DNA of 64,000 bases from Agromyces hippuratus. Its GTDB lineage: Bacteria; Actinomycetota; Actinomycetes; Actinomycetales; Microbacteriaceae. Positions within the stretch are counted from its first letter, which is position 1; each line of letters starts with the position of its first letter. Location of the stretch: assembly GCF_013410355.1 (NCBI RefSeq), contig NZ_JACCFI010000001.1:682001-746000 (forward strand). The letters are read 5' to 3'. The notes below the pieces were generated by a model that worked only from the letters and a program-made list of their open reading frames with translations, was not told the DNA's origin and did not search any database. The position numbers and the translations under genes were made by a program. Below, piece after piece: positions 32,283 to 40,619 of this stretch.

Positions 32283-35200
32283 ATGGGGTGGAACAATCCG
32301 GGCATTCCGTGGTCGGAGCTCGAACGCAAGCTCTCCGACGTACGGCGGCCGGGCGCGCCCGGCACGCCCGGCACACCGAAGACCATCGGCGACGGCGGCG
32401 ACTCGCCCGCGTGGAGCCGCAAGCGGCACCCGTACCGTCCGTCGGAGGGGCTCGCGGCCCCGACCGGGCCGGTCGTGCCCTACGCCGAGCTGCACGCGCA
32501 CTCGAACTTCAGCTTCCTCGACGGCGCCTCGTCGCCCGAGCAGCTCGTCGAGGAGGCGCAGCGCCTGGGGCTCACCGGGCTCGCCATGACCGACCACGAC
32601 GGCTTCTACGGCATCGTGCACTTCGCCGAAGCCGCCGAGAGCTTCCCCGAGCTGCAGACGGTCTTCGGCGCCGAGCTCTCGCTCGGGCTGCAGGGGCCGC
32701 AGAACGGCTTCGCCGACCCCGAGGGCGAGCACCTTCTCGTGCTCGCCCGGCGTGAGACGGGCTATCACCGGCTCGCCGGTGCGATCACCGACGCCCAGCT
32801 CGCCGGCGGCGAGAAGGGGCGACCGGTGTACTCGCTCGAAGCGCTTGCCGAGCGCGCTGACGGCGAGTGGGTCGTGCCGACCGGGTGCCGCAAGGGCGCC
32901 GTGCGCCGTGCGCTCGCCGAGGGCGGGGCGCATGCGGCGGCGCGCGAGCTCGATCGCCTCACCGCGCTCTTCGGTCGCGACAACGTCGTCGTCGAGCTCT
33001 TCGACCACGGGCACCCATTCGACCAGGAGGCGAACGACGTGCTCGCCGGCCTCGCCGAGCGGGCCGGCCTGCCGCTGCTCGCGACGAACGCCGTGCACTA
33101 CGCGACGCCGCCAGAGCACCGCCTCGCGGCCGCCCTCGCCGCGGTGCGGGCCCGGCGCAGCCTCGACGAGCTCGACGGGTGGCTGCCGGCCTCCGACCAG
33201 CTGCACCTGCGCAGCGGCGCCGAGATGGCCGCCAGGTTCGCCCGCTATCCCGGCGCCGTCGCCCGCTCGGTGACGCTCGCGAACGACCTCGCCTTCACCC
33301 TGCGCAGCGCCCGCCCGAAGCTGCCGAAGCAAGAGGTGCCCGAGGGGCACACGCCGATGAGCTGGCTGCGGGTGCTCGTCTGGCAGGGCGCAGAAGAGCT
33401 CTACCCCGGCGTGCCGCAGCACGTGCGCGAACGGCTCGAGCGCGAGCTCGACGTCATCGAGCTGAAGGACTTCTCGGGCTACTTCCTGATCGTGCACGAC
33501 ATCGTGGCCGAGGCTCGGCGCCGCGGCATCCTCTGCCAGGGTCGCGGCTCGGCGGCCAACTCGGCGGTCTGCTACGCCCTGCGGATCACCGCGGTCGACT
33601 CGATCGGGTACCGGCTGCCCTTCGAGCGGTTCCTCTCCGCGCTCCGCGACGAGGAGCCCGACATCGACGTCGACTTCGACTCCGACCGGCGCGAGGAGAT
33701 CATCCAGTACGTCTATGCGAAGTACGGCAGGCAGAACGCGGCGCAGGTGGCGAACGTCATCAGCTACCGGCCGAAGGTCGCGGTGCGCGACATGGCGAAG
33801 GCCCTCGGCTACTCCACGGGGCAGCAGGACGCCTGGTCGCGACAGGTCGAGCGCTGGGGCGCCGTGGTCGAGACCGACGACCACGACATCCCCGATGCCG
33901 TCGTCGAGCTCGCCGGGCAGGTGCTCACGTTTCCGCGCCACCTCGGCATCCACTCGGGCGGCATGGTGCTCACCGATCGCCCTGTCGGCGAGGTGGTGCC
34001 GATCGAGCACGCCCGTAAAGAGCATCGCACCGTGGTGCAGTGGGATAAAGACGACTGCGCGTGGATGGGCCTCGTGAAGTTCGACCTGCTCGGCCTCGGC
34101 ATGCTCGCGGCCCTGCAGTACACCTTCGACCTCGTGCGCGAGTCGACGGGCGAGGTGTGGGAGCTCGCGAGCCTGCCGAAAGAAGAGGGCGCGGTCTACG
34201 ACATGCTCTGCCGCGCCGACTCGATCGGCGTGTTCCAGGTCGAGAGCCGGGCGCAGATGGGCACGCTCCCTCGGCTGAAGCCCCGGTGCTTCTACGATCT
34301 CGTGGTCGAGATCGCGCTCATCCGCCCCGGTCCGGTGCAGGGCGGTGCGGTGCATCCGTACATCCGCCGGCGCACCGGCGAAGAGGCCGTCACCTACCTG
34401 CATCCGAAGCTCGAACCGGTGCTCGAGCGCACGCTCGGCGTGCCGCTCTTCCAGGAGCAGCTCATGCAGATGGCGGTCGCGGTCGGCAACTGCAGCGCCG
34501 CCGATGCCGACCTGCTGCGGCGCGCCATGGGCTCCAAGCGCGGGGTCGAGAAGATCGAGCGGCTGAAGGCGAAGCTCTACGCCGGCATGGCCGAGAACGG
34601 CATCGAGCCCGAGGTGGCCGACTCGATCTACGAGAAGATCGAGGCCTTCGCGAACTTCGGCTTCGCCGAGAGCCATGCGCTGAGCTTCGGCCTGCTCGTC
34701 TACGCGAGCTCGTGGCTGAAGCTGCACTACCCGGCGGCGTTCCTCGCGGCGCTGCTGCGCGCCCAGCCCATGGGCTTCTACTCGCCGCAGACCCTCACCG
34801 CCGACGCGCGGCGGCACGGGGTGGAGGTGCTGCGACCCGACATCCTGCGGTCGGGGGTGCACGCGGGGCTCGAGACCGCAGACGGTGCGGTCTCAGGCAA
34901 CGGCGACGGATGCCGCGCGCCCACCGGTCTCGAGACGTGCGCCGACCCCGTGCAGCCGCCGGTCGGCCCCTTCGAACGTCGCGCGCCCGATCGCGGAGCC
35001 GAGCACCGGCGTGACGGCGCGTTCGCGGTGCGGCTCGGACTCGCCGACGTCTCCTCGATCGGTCAGGCGGTCGCCGAACGGCTCGTCGCCGAACGCGAGG
35101 CCCGCGGACCGTACCGCGACATGGCCGACGTCTCACGGCGAGGAGCGCTGGACGCCGCGCAACTCGAGGCGCTCGCCGCGGCGGGCGCCTTCGACGGCTT

Positions 35201-35726
35201 CGGGCTCGAACGGCGCGAGGCGCTCTGGATGGCGGGCGAGGCCGCCCTCGACCGCGAGGAGTACCTCGCGGGCTCCGTCGTCGTCGTGCAGCCGCCGCTG
35301 CTGCCGATGCTGAGCCCGGCCGAGCAGGTCGTCTACGATCTCTGGGCCACGGGCATCTCGCCCGACGACCACCCCATCAGACACGTGCGCGAGCGGCTCG
35401 ACGAACGCGGGGTCATCCGCATCGACCTGCTGCAGCAGGCGGAGTCGGGGCGGCGCATCGAGGTGGGCGGGGTCGTCACGCACCGGCAGCGGCCCGCGAC
35501 GGCGAGCGGCATCACCTTCCTCAACCTCGAAGACGAATCGGGCACGCTGAACGTCATCGCGGGTGTCGGCGTGTGGAACCGCTACCGCCGCATCGCCCGC
35601 GAAGCACCGGCCATGATCGTGCGCGGCATGCTCGAACGCTCGCACGAGGGCGTCACCAATCTCGTCGCCGATCGGTTCGAGCCCCTCACCGTGTCGGCGC
35701 CGCACCGATCGCGCGACTTCCGCTAG
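32283..35726 (+). CDS. dnaE2: error-prone DNA polymerase DnaE2 (ImuC)
   Basis: A 1147-residue C-family polymerase catalytic subunit that performs translesion synthesis after DNA damage. The PHP domain begins AELHAHSNFSFLDGASSPEQL (about residue 68). The catalytic acidic cluster PDIDVDFDSDRREEI is at about 459-473. Further motifs are QVANVISYRPKVAVRDMAKALGYS and HLGIHSGGMVLT. A non-conserved insert of about 55 residues (about 868-920) and a C-terminal OB fold (RIEVGGVVTHRQRPATASGITFLNLEDE) follow. It closes the imuA-imuB-dnaE2 operon. Confidence 0.96.
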   Translation: MGWNNPGIPWSELERKLSDVRRPGAPGTPGTPKTIGDGGDSPAWSRKRHPYRPSEGLAAPTGPVVPYAELHAHSNFSFLDGASSPEQLVEEAQRLGLTGLAMTDHDGFYGIVHFAEAAESFPELQTVFGAELSLGLQGPQNGFADPEGEHLLVLARRETGYHRLAGAITDAQLAGGEKGRPVYSLEALAERADGEWVVPTGCRKGAVRRALAEGGAHAAARELDRLTALFGRDNVVVELFDHGHPFDQEANDVLAGLAERAGLPLLATNAVHYATPPEHRLAAALAAVRARRSLDELDGWLPASDQLHLRSGAEMAARFARYPGAVARSVTLANDLAFTLRSARPKLPKQEVPEGHTPMSWLRVLVWQGAEELYPGVPQHVRERLERELDVIELKDFSGYFLIVHDIVAEARRRGILCQGRGSAANSAVCYALRITAVDSIGYRLPFERFLSALRDEEPDIDVDFDSDRREEIIQYVYAKYGRQNAAQVANVISYRPKVAVRDMAKALGYSTGQQDAWSRQVERWGAVVETDDHDIPDAVVELAGQVLTFPRHLGIHSGGMVLTDRPVGEVVPIEHARKEHRTVVQWDKDDCAWMGLVKFDLLGLGMLAALQYTFDLVRESTGEVWELASLPKEEGAVYDMLCRADSIGVFQVESRAQMGTLPRLKPRCFYDLVVEIALIRPGPVQGGAVHPYIRRRTGEEAVTYLHPKLEPVLERTLGVPLFQEQLMQMAVAVGNCSAADADLLRRAMGSKRGVEKIERLKAKLYAGMAENGIEPEVADSIYEKIEAFANFGFAESHALSFGLLVYASSWLKLHYPAAFLAALLRAQPMGFYSPQTLTADARRHGVEVLRPDILRSGVHAGLETADGAVSGNGDGCRAPTGLETCADPVQPPVGPFERRAPDRGAEHRRDGAFAVRLGLADVSSIGQAVAERLVAEREARGPYRDMADVSRRGALDAAQLEALAAAGAFDGFGLERREALWMAGEAALDREEYLAGSVVVVQPPLLPMLSPAEQVVYDLWATGISPDDHPIRHVRERLDERGVIRIDLLQQAESGRRIEVGGVVTHRQRPATASGITFLNLEDESGTLNVIAGVGVWNRYRRIAREAPAMIVRGMLERSHEGVTNLVADRFEPLTVSAPHRSRDFR

Positions 35727-35729
35727 CCT
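35724..35729 (+). promoter_or_regulatory. -10 box of DUF3097 gene, leaderless
   Basis: TAGCCT overlaps the dnaE2 stop and lies six bases before the GTG at 35736, so this gene has a promoter separate from the SOS operon. Confidence 0.5.
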
Positions 35730-35735
35730 CGATCG

Positions 35736-36614
35736 GTGCCCGCGACGCCCTTGGATTCCTTCCGCAACGACCCCGATGACCGATACGGCGGCGACGTGCT
35801 CGCCGGCGATTGGAAGGCGCGCGGGCGCAAGGTGATCCCGACGGTCGAGGCCGAACGCGACCTCGTGGTCGAACTCGCCGAGAACGGGTTCTGCGGCGCC
35901 GTGATCGGCATCGAGAAGAACATCGTCGTGCTCGAGGACCGCTTCGGCGCGAAGCGCATGTTCCCGCTCGGCCATGGCTTCCTCGTCGACGGCGAGGCGG
36001 TGCAGCTCGTGGCGCCGAAGCCGAAGGCGCCCGCCGGGCGACTTCGCACGGCCTCGGGCTCCTTCGCGGTGGAGTCGTCGCCCGCACGGGTCGCACTGCC
36101 GAGCCGCATCTTCGTCGAGGGGCGCCACGACGCCGAACTCGTCGAGAAGGTCTGGGGCGCCGACCTCCGCATCGAGGGCGTCGTCGTGGAGTACCTCGAG
36201 GGTGTCGACGTTCTGGCCGACGTGCTCGCCGAATTCCGCCCGGGGCCGGGTCGCAAGGCCGGAGTGCTCGTCGACCATCTGGTGGCCGGTTCGAAGGAGC
36301 AGCGCATCGCCGACGCCGTCATGCGCGGCCCTCACGGGGCGAACGTGCTCGTCGTGGGGCATCCGTTCATCGACATCTGGCAGGGCGTGAAGCCGGCCCG
36401 CCTCGGCAAAGAGGCGTGGCCCGTGATCCCGCGGGGCATCGAATGGAAGCACGGCGTCTGCGATGCGTTCGGCTGGCCGCACGCCGAGCAGGCCGACATC
36501 GCGCGGGCCTGGCAGCACATCCTCGGCCGGGTGCGCGGCTACGGCGACCTCGAGCCCGCCCTGCTCGGCCGGGTCGAGGAGCTCATCGACTTCGTGACCG
36601 CACCCGCCGGCTGA
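35736..36614 (+). CDS. DUF3097 protein with TOPRIM-like motif
   Basis: A 292-residue actinobacteria-specific protein of unknown function. The N-terminal half (to about 120) is a beta-rich region with LVVELAENGFCGAVIGIEKNIVVLEDRFGAKRMFPLG. The C-terminal half contains IFVEGRHDAELVEKVWG and AGVLVDHLVAGSKEQRIA, which resemble the Glu and Asp motifs of TOPRIM nucleases and primases. Ten bases separate it from dnaE2, but a leaderless box before its GTG suggests independent expression. A role in nucleic-acid metabolism is inferred only. Confidence 0.85.
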   Translation: MPATPLDSFRNDPDDRYGGDVLAGDWKARGRKVIPTVEAERDLVVELAENGFCGAVIGIEKNIVVLEDRFGAKRMFPLGHGFLVDGEAVQLVAPKPKAPAGRLRTASGSFAVESSPARVALPSRIFVEGRHDAELVEKVWGADLRIEGVVVEYLEGVDVLADVLAEFRPGPGRKAGVLVDHLVAGSKEQRIADAVMRGPHGANVLVVGHPFIDIWQGVKPARLGKEAWPVIPRGIEWKHGVCDAFGWPHAEQADIARAWQHILGRVRGYGDLEPALLGRVEELIDFVTAPAG

Positions 36615-36621
36615 CGACGAC

Positions 36622-36678
36622 GGCCCCCGAGTACCCGATGCGTGCACGAGTACCTCACCTGCAATGCAGCTCGGGGCC
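36622..36678. terminator. bulged hairpin between DUF3097 and SDR genes
   Basis: GGCCCCCGAG (36622-36631) can pair with CTCGGGGCC (36670-36678), one bulge. The loop holds the 17-bp motif CCCGAGTACCCGATGCG (36626-36642), which is the exact inverse of 27135-27151. Both places lie between convergent genes. Confidence 0.45.
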
Positions 36679-36716
36679 TCCGGCGCCGAACGGGTCCTCA
36701 GCAGAATGCCAGCAGC

Positions 36717-37469
36717 TCAGATCGAGAAGCCGCCGTCGCTCACGATCAGCTGACCCGTGACCCAGCGGGCGTCATCCGAGACGAGGAAGCGAACGAGGCG
36801 CGCGGCGTCGTCGGGCGTGCCGAGCCTGCCGCTCGGCTGTGCGGCCGTGAGCGCGATGCGCGTCTCGTCGTCCATCCAGCCCGTGTCGACCGGCCCGGGG
36901 TTCACGAGGTTCGCCGTGATGCCGCGCGAGGCGAGTTCGCGAGCCGCCGCGATGACGATGCGGTCGAGTGCGCCCTTGCTCGCGCCGTAGGGCACGTTGC
37001 CGACGACGTGATCGCTCGTGAGTGCGACCACGCGGCCGCCCTCACTCGGGACCTGGGCGGCGAAGGCCTGCAGCAGCAGCCACGACGCACGGGTGTTGAC
37101 CGCGAAGTGCCGGTCGAAGCTCTCGAGCGTGGTGTCGAGGATGCCGGAGTCCACGCTCTCGGCGTGCGAGAGCACGAGCGCGGTAATCGGTCCGAGCGCA
37201 GCGGATGCCTCGGCAACGAGCTGTGCGGGCACCGACGGGTCGGCGAGGTCGGCGTCGAGGACGATGGTGCGCGCACCGAGACCCTGCAGTTCGGCCACGA
37301 GTGCCGCCGGATCGCGATCGGGATCGCCGCCCAGCGGCATCCGCCGGTCGTAGTCGCCGAAGTGGCTGAACGCGACGTCCCAGCCGTCGGCGGCGAGGGT
37401 GGTGGCGATCGCCCAGGCGATGCCGTTGCTGCGGCCGGCGCCGGTGAGCAGCGCGACGGGTCTGGTCAT
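36717..37469 (-). CDS. SDR family oxidoreductase
   Basis: A 250-residue NAD(P)-dependent reductase of the classical or divergent SDR type. The cofactor motif is GAGRSNGIAWA (residues 10-20), similar to the enoyl-reductase-like spacing. Ser152, Tyr161 and Lys165 (YGASK) form the active site. The closing VTGQLIVSDGGFSI is typical. AGGAGCGGC precedes the ATG. Substrate is unknown. The VIT1-type gene ends eight bases upstream, so both may share a transcript. Confidence 0.88.
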   Translation of the reverse strand: MTRPVALLTGAGRSNGIAWAIATTLAADGWDVAFSHFGDYDRRMPLGGDPDRDPAALVAELQGLGARTIVLDADLADPSVPAQLVAEASAALGPITALVLSHAESVDSGILDTTLESFDRHFAVNTRASWLLLQAFAAQVPSEGGRVVALTSDHVVGNVPYGASKGALDRIVIAAARELASRGITANLVNPGPVDTGWMDDETRIALTAAQPSGRLGTPDDAARLVRFLVSDDARWVTGQLIVSDGGFSI

Positions 37470-37476
37470 GCCGCTC

Positions 37477-38571
37477 CTAGACGATCGTGGTGCCGAAGGC
37501 GAGGCCGAGGACGTACGTGACCGCCGCCGCGCCGAGGCCGATGCCGAGCTGGCGGAGCGCGCGCTTCAGCGGCGATGCGCCCGAGAGCAGGCCGACGATC
37601 GCGCCGGTCGCGAGCAGCGCGATGCTCACGAGCACCGTCGCCGTCAGGATCGCCGGGAGGCCCGTCATGCCGAAGAGGTACGGCAGCACGGGGATCAGGG
37701 CGCCAGAGGCGAAGAAGCAGAAGCTCGAGATCGCGGCGGAGAGGCCGGTGCCCACTGCCTCGTCGTCATGCTCGACGATGCTGAGCGCGTCGGTCGGCGC
37801 CTGCAGCTGCTCGGCGGCGTGCACGCGGGCGACCACGAGCGCCGCGTGATCGACGGCCTCCTGCTGTTCCATTCCGCGCGCGCGGTAGACGAGTGCGAGC
37901 TCGTTGGCGTCGATGTCGAGGTCGGGCAGCGCCTCGCGGGCGGAGGGGTCGGGGGCGGATGCCTCGAGCAGCTCGCGCTGCGACCGCACCGAGACGTACT
38001 CCCCCGCGCCCATCGACAGGGCGCCGGCGAGGAGGCCCGCGATTCCCGTGAAGAGCACCACGGCTGCGGGCACGCCCGTGGCACCGATGCCGAGCACGAG
38101 CGCGAGGTTCGAGACGAGTCCGTCGTTGGCACCGAAGACGGCGGCGCGGAAGGTGCCGGCGAGGCGCCGTCGACCGCGGGATGCCAACCCGCGCACGACC
38201 TCGCCGTGGATGCGTTCGTCGGCGGCCATGGCCGCGGTGGCGTCGGGGTCGCTCGCGTACGGCGATCGCGCCTCGGCACGCTGTGCGAGCGCGAGCACGA
38301 AGATCGAACCGAACCGGCGCGCGAGGGTTCCGAGCAGGCGTGTGCGCACATCGGCGCGGGGCATGCCGCGGTCGTCGCCGCCGAGCAGGGCGAGCCAGTG
38401 GGCTTCGTGACGGCCCTCTGCTGCAGCTAGGGCGAGGAGGATGTCGCGCTCCTCGCCGTCGCGCCGCGCCGCGAGCTCACGATAGACGGCGGCCTCGGCG
38501 CGTTCGTCGGCGAGGTAGCGCCGCCATCTCGCCCGGTCGGCGGCCGTGCCCGCCGGCTGTACGTCGTTCAT
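37477..38571 (-). CDS. ferritin-like/VIT1-CCC1 iron or manganese transporter fusion
   Basis: A 364-residue fusion. Residues 1-125 form a ferritin-like helical domain (RARWRRYLADERAEAAVYRELA, ALAAAEGRHEAHW, DERIHGEVV) with Glu and His residues able to bind metal. Residues 140-364 are a five-helix VIT1/CCC1 domain (FRAAVFGANDGLVSNLALVLGIGA, GALSMGAGEYVSVRSQ). Such fusions probably capture or export Fe2+/Mn2+ at the membrane. The ATG at 38571 has GGGAG upstream and gives the normal ferritin-like start. Confidence 0.9.
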   Translation of the reverse strand: MNDVQPAGTAADRARWRRYLADERAEAAVYRELAARRDGEERDILLALAAAEGRHEAHWLALLGGDDRGMPRADVRTRLLGTLARRFGSIFVLALAQRAEARSPYASDPDATAAMAADERIHGEVVRGLASRGRRRLAGTFRAAVFGANDGLVSNLALVLGIGATGVPAAVVLFTGIAGLLAGALSMGAGEYVSVRSQRELLEASAPDPSAREALPDLDIDANELALVYRARGMEQQEAVDHAALVVARVHAAEQLQAPTDALSIVEHDDEAVGTGLSAAISSFCFFASGALIPVLPYLFGMTGLPAILTATVLVSIALLATGAIVGLLSGASPLKRALRQLGIGLGAAAVTYVLGLAFGTTIV

Positions 38572-38732
38572 GGTGCTCCCGTCCATCGCGGGCGCTCGGC
38601 TGCCTGCGATCCGAGCTCGACCCGCGCCATCGCATGCGGCCGTTCGAACGGCCTCAGCCACGCTATCGGGCAGGGTCGGCGCGATCGGCGGATTCGCCCG
38701 GATTGGCAGGATTTCGGATCGCCGAACCGGGC

Positions 38733-39209
38733 TCAGCCGACGAGCTTGTTCCAGCCGTCGCCGTCGGCGTGCTCGAAGATCAGGTTCGTCTCGGTGTGGG
38801 CGACGGCGGGGTGGCCGGTGAGGTAGTTGAGCACGAACTCGCGCAGCTCTTCGGCATCGCGCGCCGCGACGTGGATCAGGTAGTCCTCGGCGCCGGCCAT
38901 GTGGAAGACGCCGATCACGCCCGGCAGATGCGGCACGGCCTGGCGGAACGCGTCGATCTCGCTGCGGTCGTGCTTGACGAGACGGATCGCGATGAGGGCC
39001 TGCAGCGAGACGCCGAGCGAGGCGAGGTCGACGTCGACGCGGTACCCGCGCACGGTGCCGAGGGTCTGCAGTCGCCGGAGTCGGAGCGATACGGTGGACT
39101 CGGCGACCCCGACCTCGGCGGCGAGGGCGGCACCCGAGGCACGGGCATTGGTCGAGAGTGCCTGGAGCAGTGCCCGGTCGACGCGGTCGAGTTCCGGCTT
39201 CTGCGCCAT
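38733..39209 (-). CDS. Lrp/AsnC family transcriptional regulator
   Basis: A 158-residue regulator. An N-terminal helix-turn-helix (LDRVDRALLQALSTNARASGAALAAEVGVAESTVSLRLRRL, about residues 7-47) is followed by a RAM ligand-binding domain (about 70-150) with VFHMAGAEDYLIHVAARDAEELREF. GAGGAG precedes the ATG at 39209. It is divergent from the PLP lyase at 39319 and likely controls it in response to a sulfur or branched amino acid, which is inference from position. Confidence 0.92.
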   Translation of the reverse strand: MAQKPELDRVDRALLQALSTNARASGAALAAEVGVAESTVSLRLRRLQTLGTVRGYRVDVDLASLGVSLQALIAIRLVKHDRSEIDAFRQAVPHLPGVIGVFHMAGAEDYLIHVAARDAEELREFVLNYLTGHPAVAHTETNLIFEHADGDGWNKLVG

Positions 39210-39318
39210 GGTGGTCTCCTCAGGGGTCGGGAATGCAGAACATTCGACAATTCGAGCGTATCGCATCGAAGCTTCACGCAGGTTTGCTGAAAGTCACAGA
39301 TTCTGCTTGATTCGAGCC
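39210..39318. promoter_or_regulatory. divergent control region, Lrp and PLP lyase
   Basis: These 109 AT-richer bases separate the regulator and lyase genes. They contain two ATTCGA direct repeats ten bases apart (39242 and 39250 area) and the palindrome GAAGCTTC (39268-39275). These are candidate Lrp-family operator half-sites, but no single strong site stands out. Confidence 0.35.
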
Positions 39319-40566
39319 ATGCAGACATCGTCGTCGCACCTCGAGACCCGCGCCGTCCACGGCGGAATGACGGGCGTTCGAGAGAGCGGATCCCATGTGC
39401 CCGTGATCGACTTCTCCACCACGAACCCGCTCGGCGACGTCGAGACCGGCGGCGCCTCCTACGAGGAGCTCGCGACGGGCCACGACCTCGGCGAAGGCCG
39501 GTCGGCGGTGTACCAGCGACTCTGGCAGCCGGGTGTCGCCCGCTTCGAGGAGTCGCTCGCCGGGCTCGAGGGCACCGAGGGTGCGGTGGCCTTCGCGAGC
39601 GGCATGGCCGCGCTCGCCGCGACGCTCATCGCCACGGCGACGGCCGGCCGGCCGCACATCGTCGCGGTGCGCCCGCTCTACGGAGGCACCGACCACGTGC
39701 TCGCGAGCGGCCTGCTCGGCACCGAGGTGACCTGGACGGATGCCGCGGGCATCGCCGGTGCCATCCGGCCCGACACCGGGCTCGTCGTCATCGAGACGCC
39801 CGCGAACCCGACACTCGAGCTCCTCGACATCCGAGCGGTGGCGGATGCCGCGGGCGACGTGCCGGTGCTCGTCGACAACACGTTCGCCACCCCGGTGCTG
39901 CAGCGCCCGGTCGAACACGGCGCGACCCTCGTGCTGCACAGTGCGACCAAGTACCTCGGCGGCCACGGCGACGTCATGGGCGGCGTCGTGGCGGCCGACG
40001 CGGCCTGGGTCGAGCGGCTGCGACAGGTTCGCGCGCTGACCGGCGGCCTGCTGCATCCGATGGGCGCGTACCTCCTGCACCGCGGGCTCCGCACGCTGCC
40101 GCTGCGGGTTCGCGCGCAGCAGGCGACCGCGACCGTGCTCGCCGAGCGCCTGCTGAGCCACCCCGCGGTCGCGAGCGTGCACTATCCGGGACTGCCCGGC
40201 CAGGATCCTGCCGGCCTCATCGGCCGTCAGCTCGAAGGCCCCGGCTCGATCATCGCGCTCGACCTCGTCGGCGGGTACGACGCCGCCGCGAGGTTCACCG
40301 AGTCGTGCGAGCTCATCACCCACGCCGTCTCGCTCGGCGGCGTCGACTCGCTCGTGCAGCATCCGGCGTCCCTGACGCACCGACCCGTCGCCGGTGAGGC
40401 GAAGCCCGGCGCGGGCATCGTGCGCCTCGCGATCGGGCTCGAGCATGTCGCCGACCTCACGGACGACCTCATGGCGGCGCTCGACCGGGCGGCGGAACTC
40501 GGCGGCCTCGATGCCGCCGTCACCGGGGACGCCTCCCCCGACCGGGAAGCGGTGAACGCTCGCTGA
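39319..40566 (+). CDS. trans-sulfuration PLP enzyme (methionine/cystathionine lyase-like)
   Basis: A 415-residue Cys/Met-metabolism PLP enzyme. The cofactor Lys211 lies in HSATKYLGGHGD, preceded by LVVIETPANPTLELLDI and VPVLVDNTFATPVLQRP. The region usually reading YSR..NPT is here YQRLWQPGVARFE, a notable variant near the active site, so substrate choice may differ. The C-terminus has SLGGVDSLVQHPASLTH. It is divergent from an Lrp-family regulator, which suggests amino-acid-responsive degradation of methionine or cystathionine. Confidence 0.87.
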   Translation: MQTSSSHLETRAVHGGMTGVRESGSHVPVIDFSTTNPLGDVETGGASYEELATGHDLGEGRSAVYQRLWQPGVARFEESLAGLEGTEGAVAFASGMAALAATLIATATAGRPHIVAVRPLYGGTDHVLASGLLGTEVTWTDAAGIAGAIRPDTGLVVIETPANPTLELLDIRAVADAAGDVPVLVDNTFATPVLQRPVEHGATLVLHSATKYLGGHGDVMGGVVAADAAWVERLRQVRALTGGLLHPMGAYLLHRGLRTLPLRVRAQQATATVLAERLLSHPAVASVHYPGLPGQDPAGLIGRQLEGPGSIIALDLVGGYDAAARFTESCELITHAVSLGGVDSLVQHPASLTHRPVAGEAKPGAGIVRLAIGLEHVADLTDDLMAALDRAAELGGLDAAVTGDASPDREAVNAR

Positions 40567-40578
40567 GCCACTCCCGGT

Positions 40579-40619
40579 CCGGCGCGCGCTGAGCGAGTCC
40601 CGGCTCAGTCGCGCGCCGG
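40579..40619. terminator. hairpin between PLP lyase and MFS genes
   Basis: CCGGCGCGCGCTGAGC and GCTCAGTCGCGCGCCGG pair almost fully (one bulged T) around an eight-base loop. It overlaps the end of the convergent MFS gene and can stop both transcripts. Confidence 0.7.

Noticed and set aside
29786..32422. Long antisense frame over imuA and imuB
   Set aside because: It is a by-product of GC-rich codons. Its translation is Arg/Pro/Ala-rich low-complexity and the plus strand holds clear homologues.
32001..34862. 953-codon antisense frame over dnaE2
   Set aside because: Composition is typical of shadow frames (Arg, His, Gly, Val-rich), and the DnaE2 motifs on the plus strand are complete.
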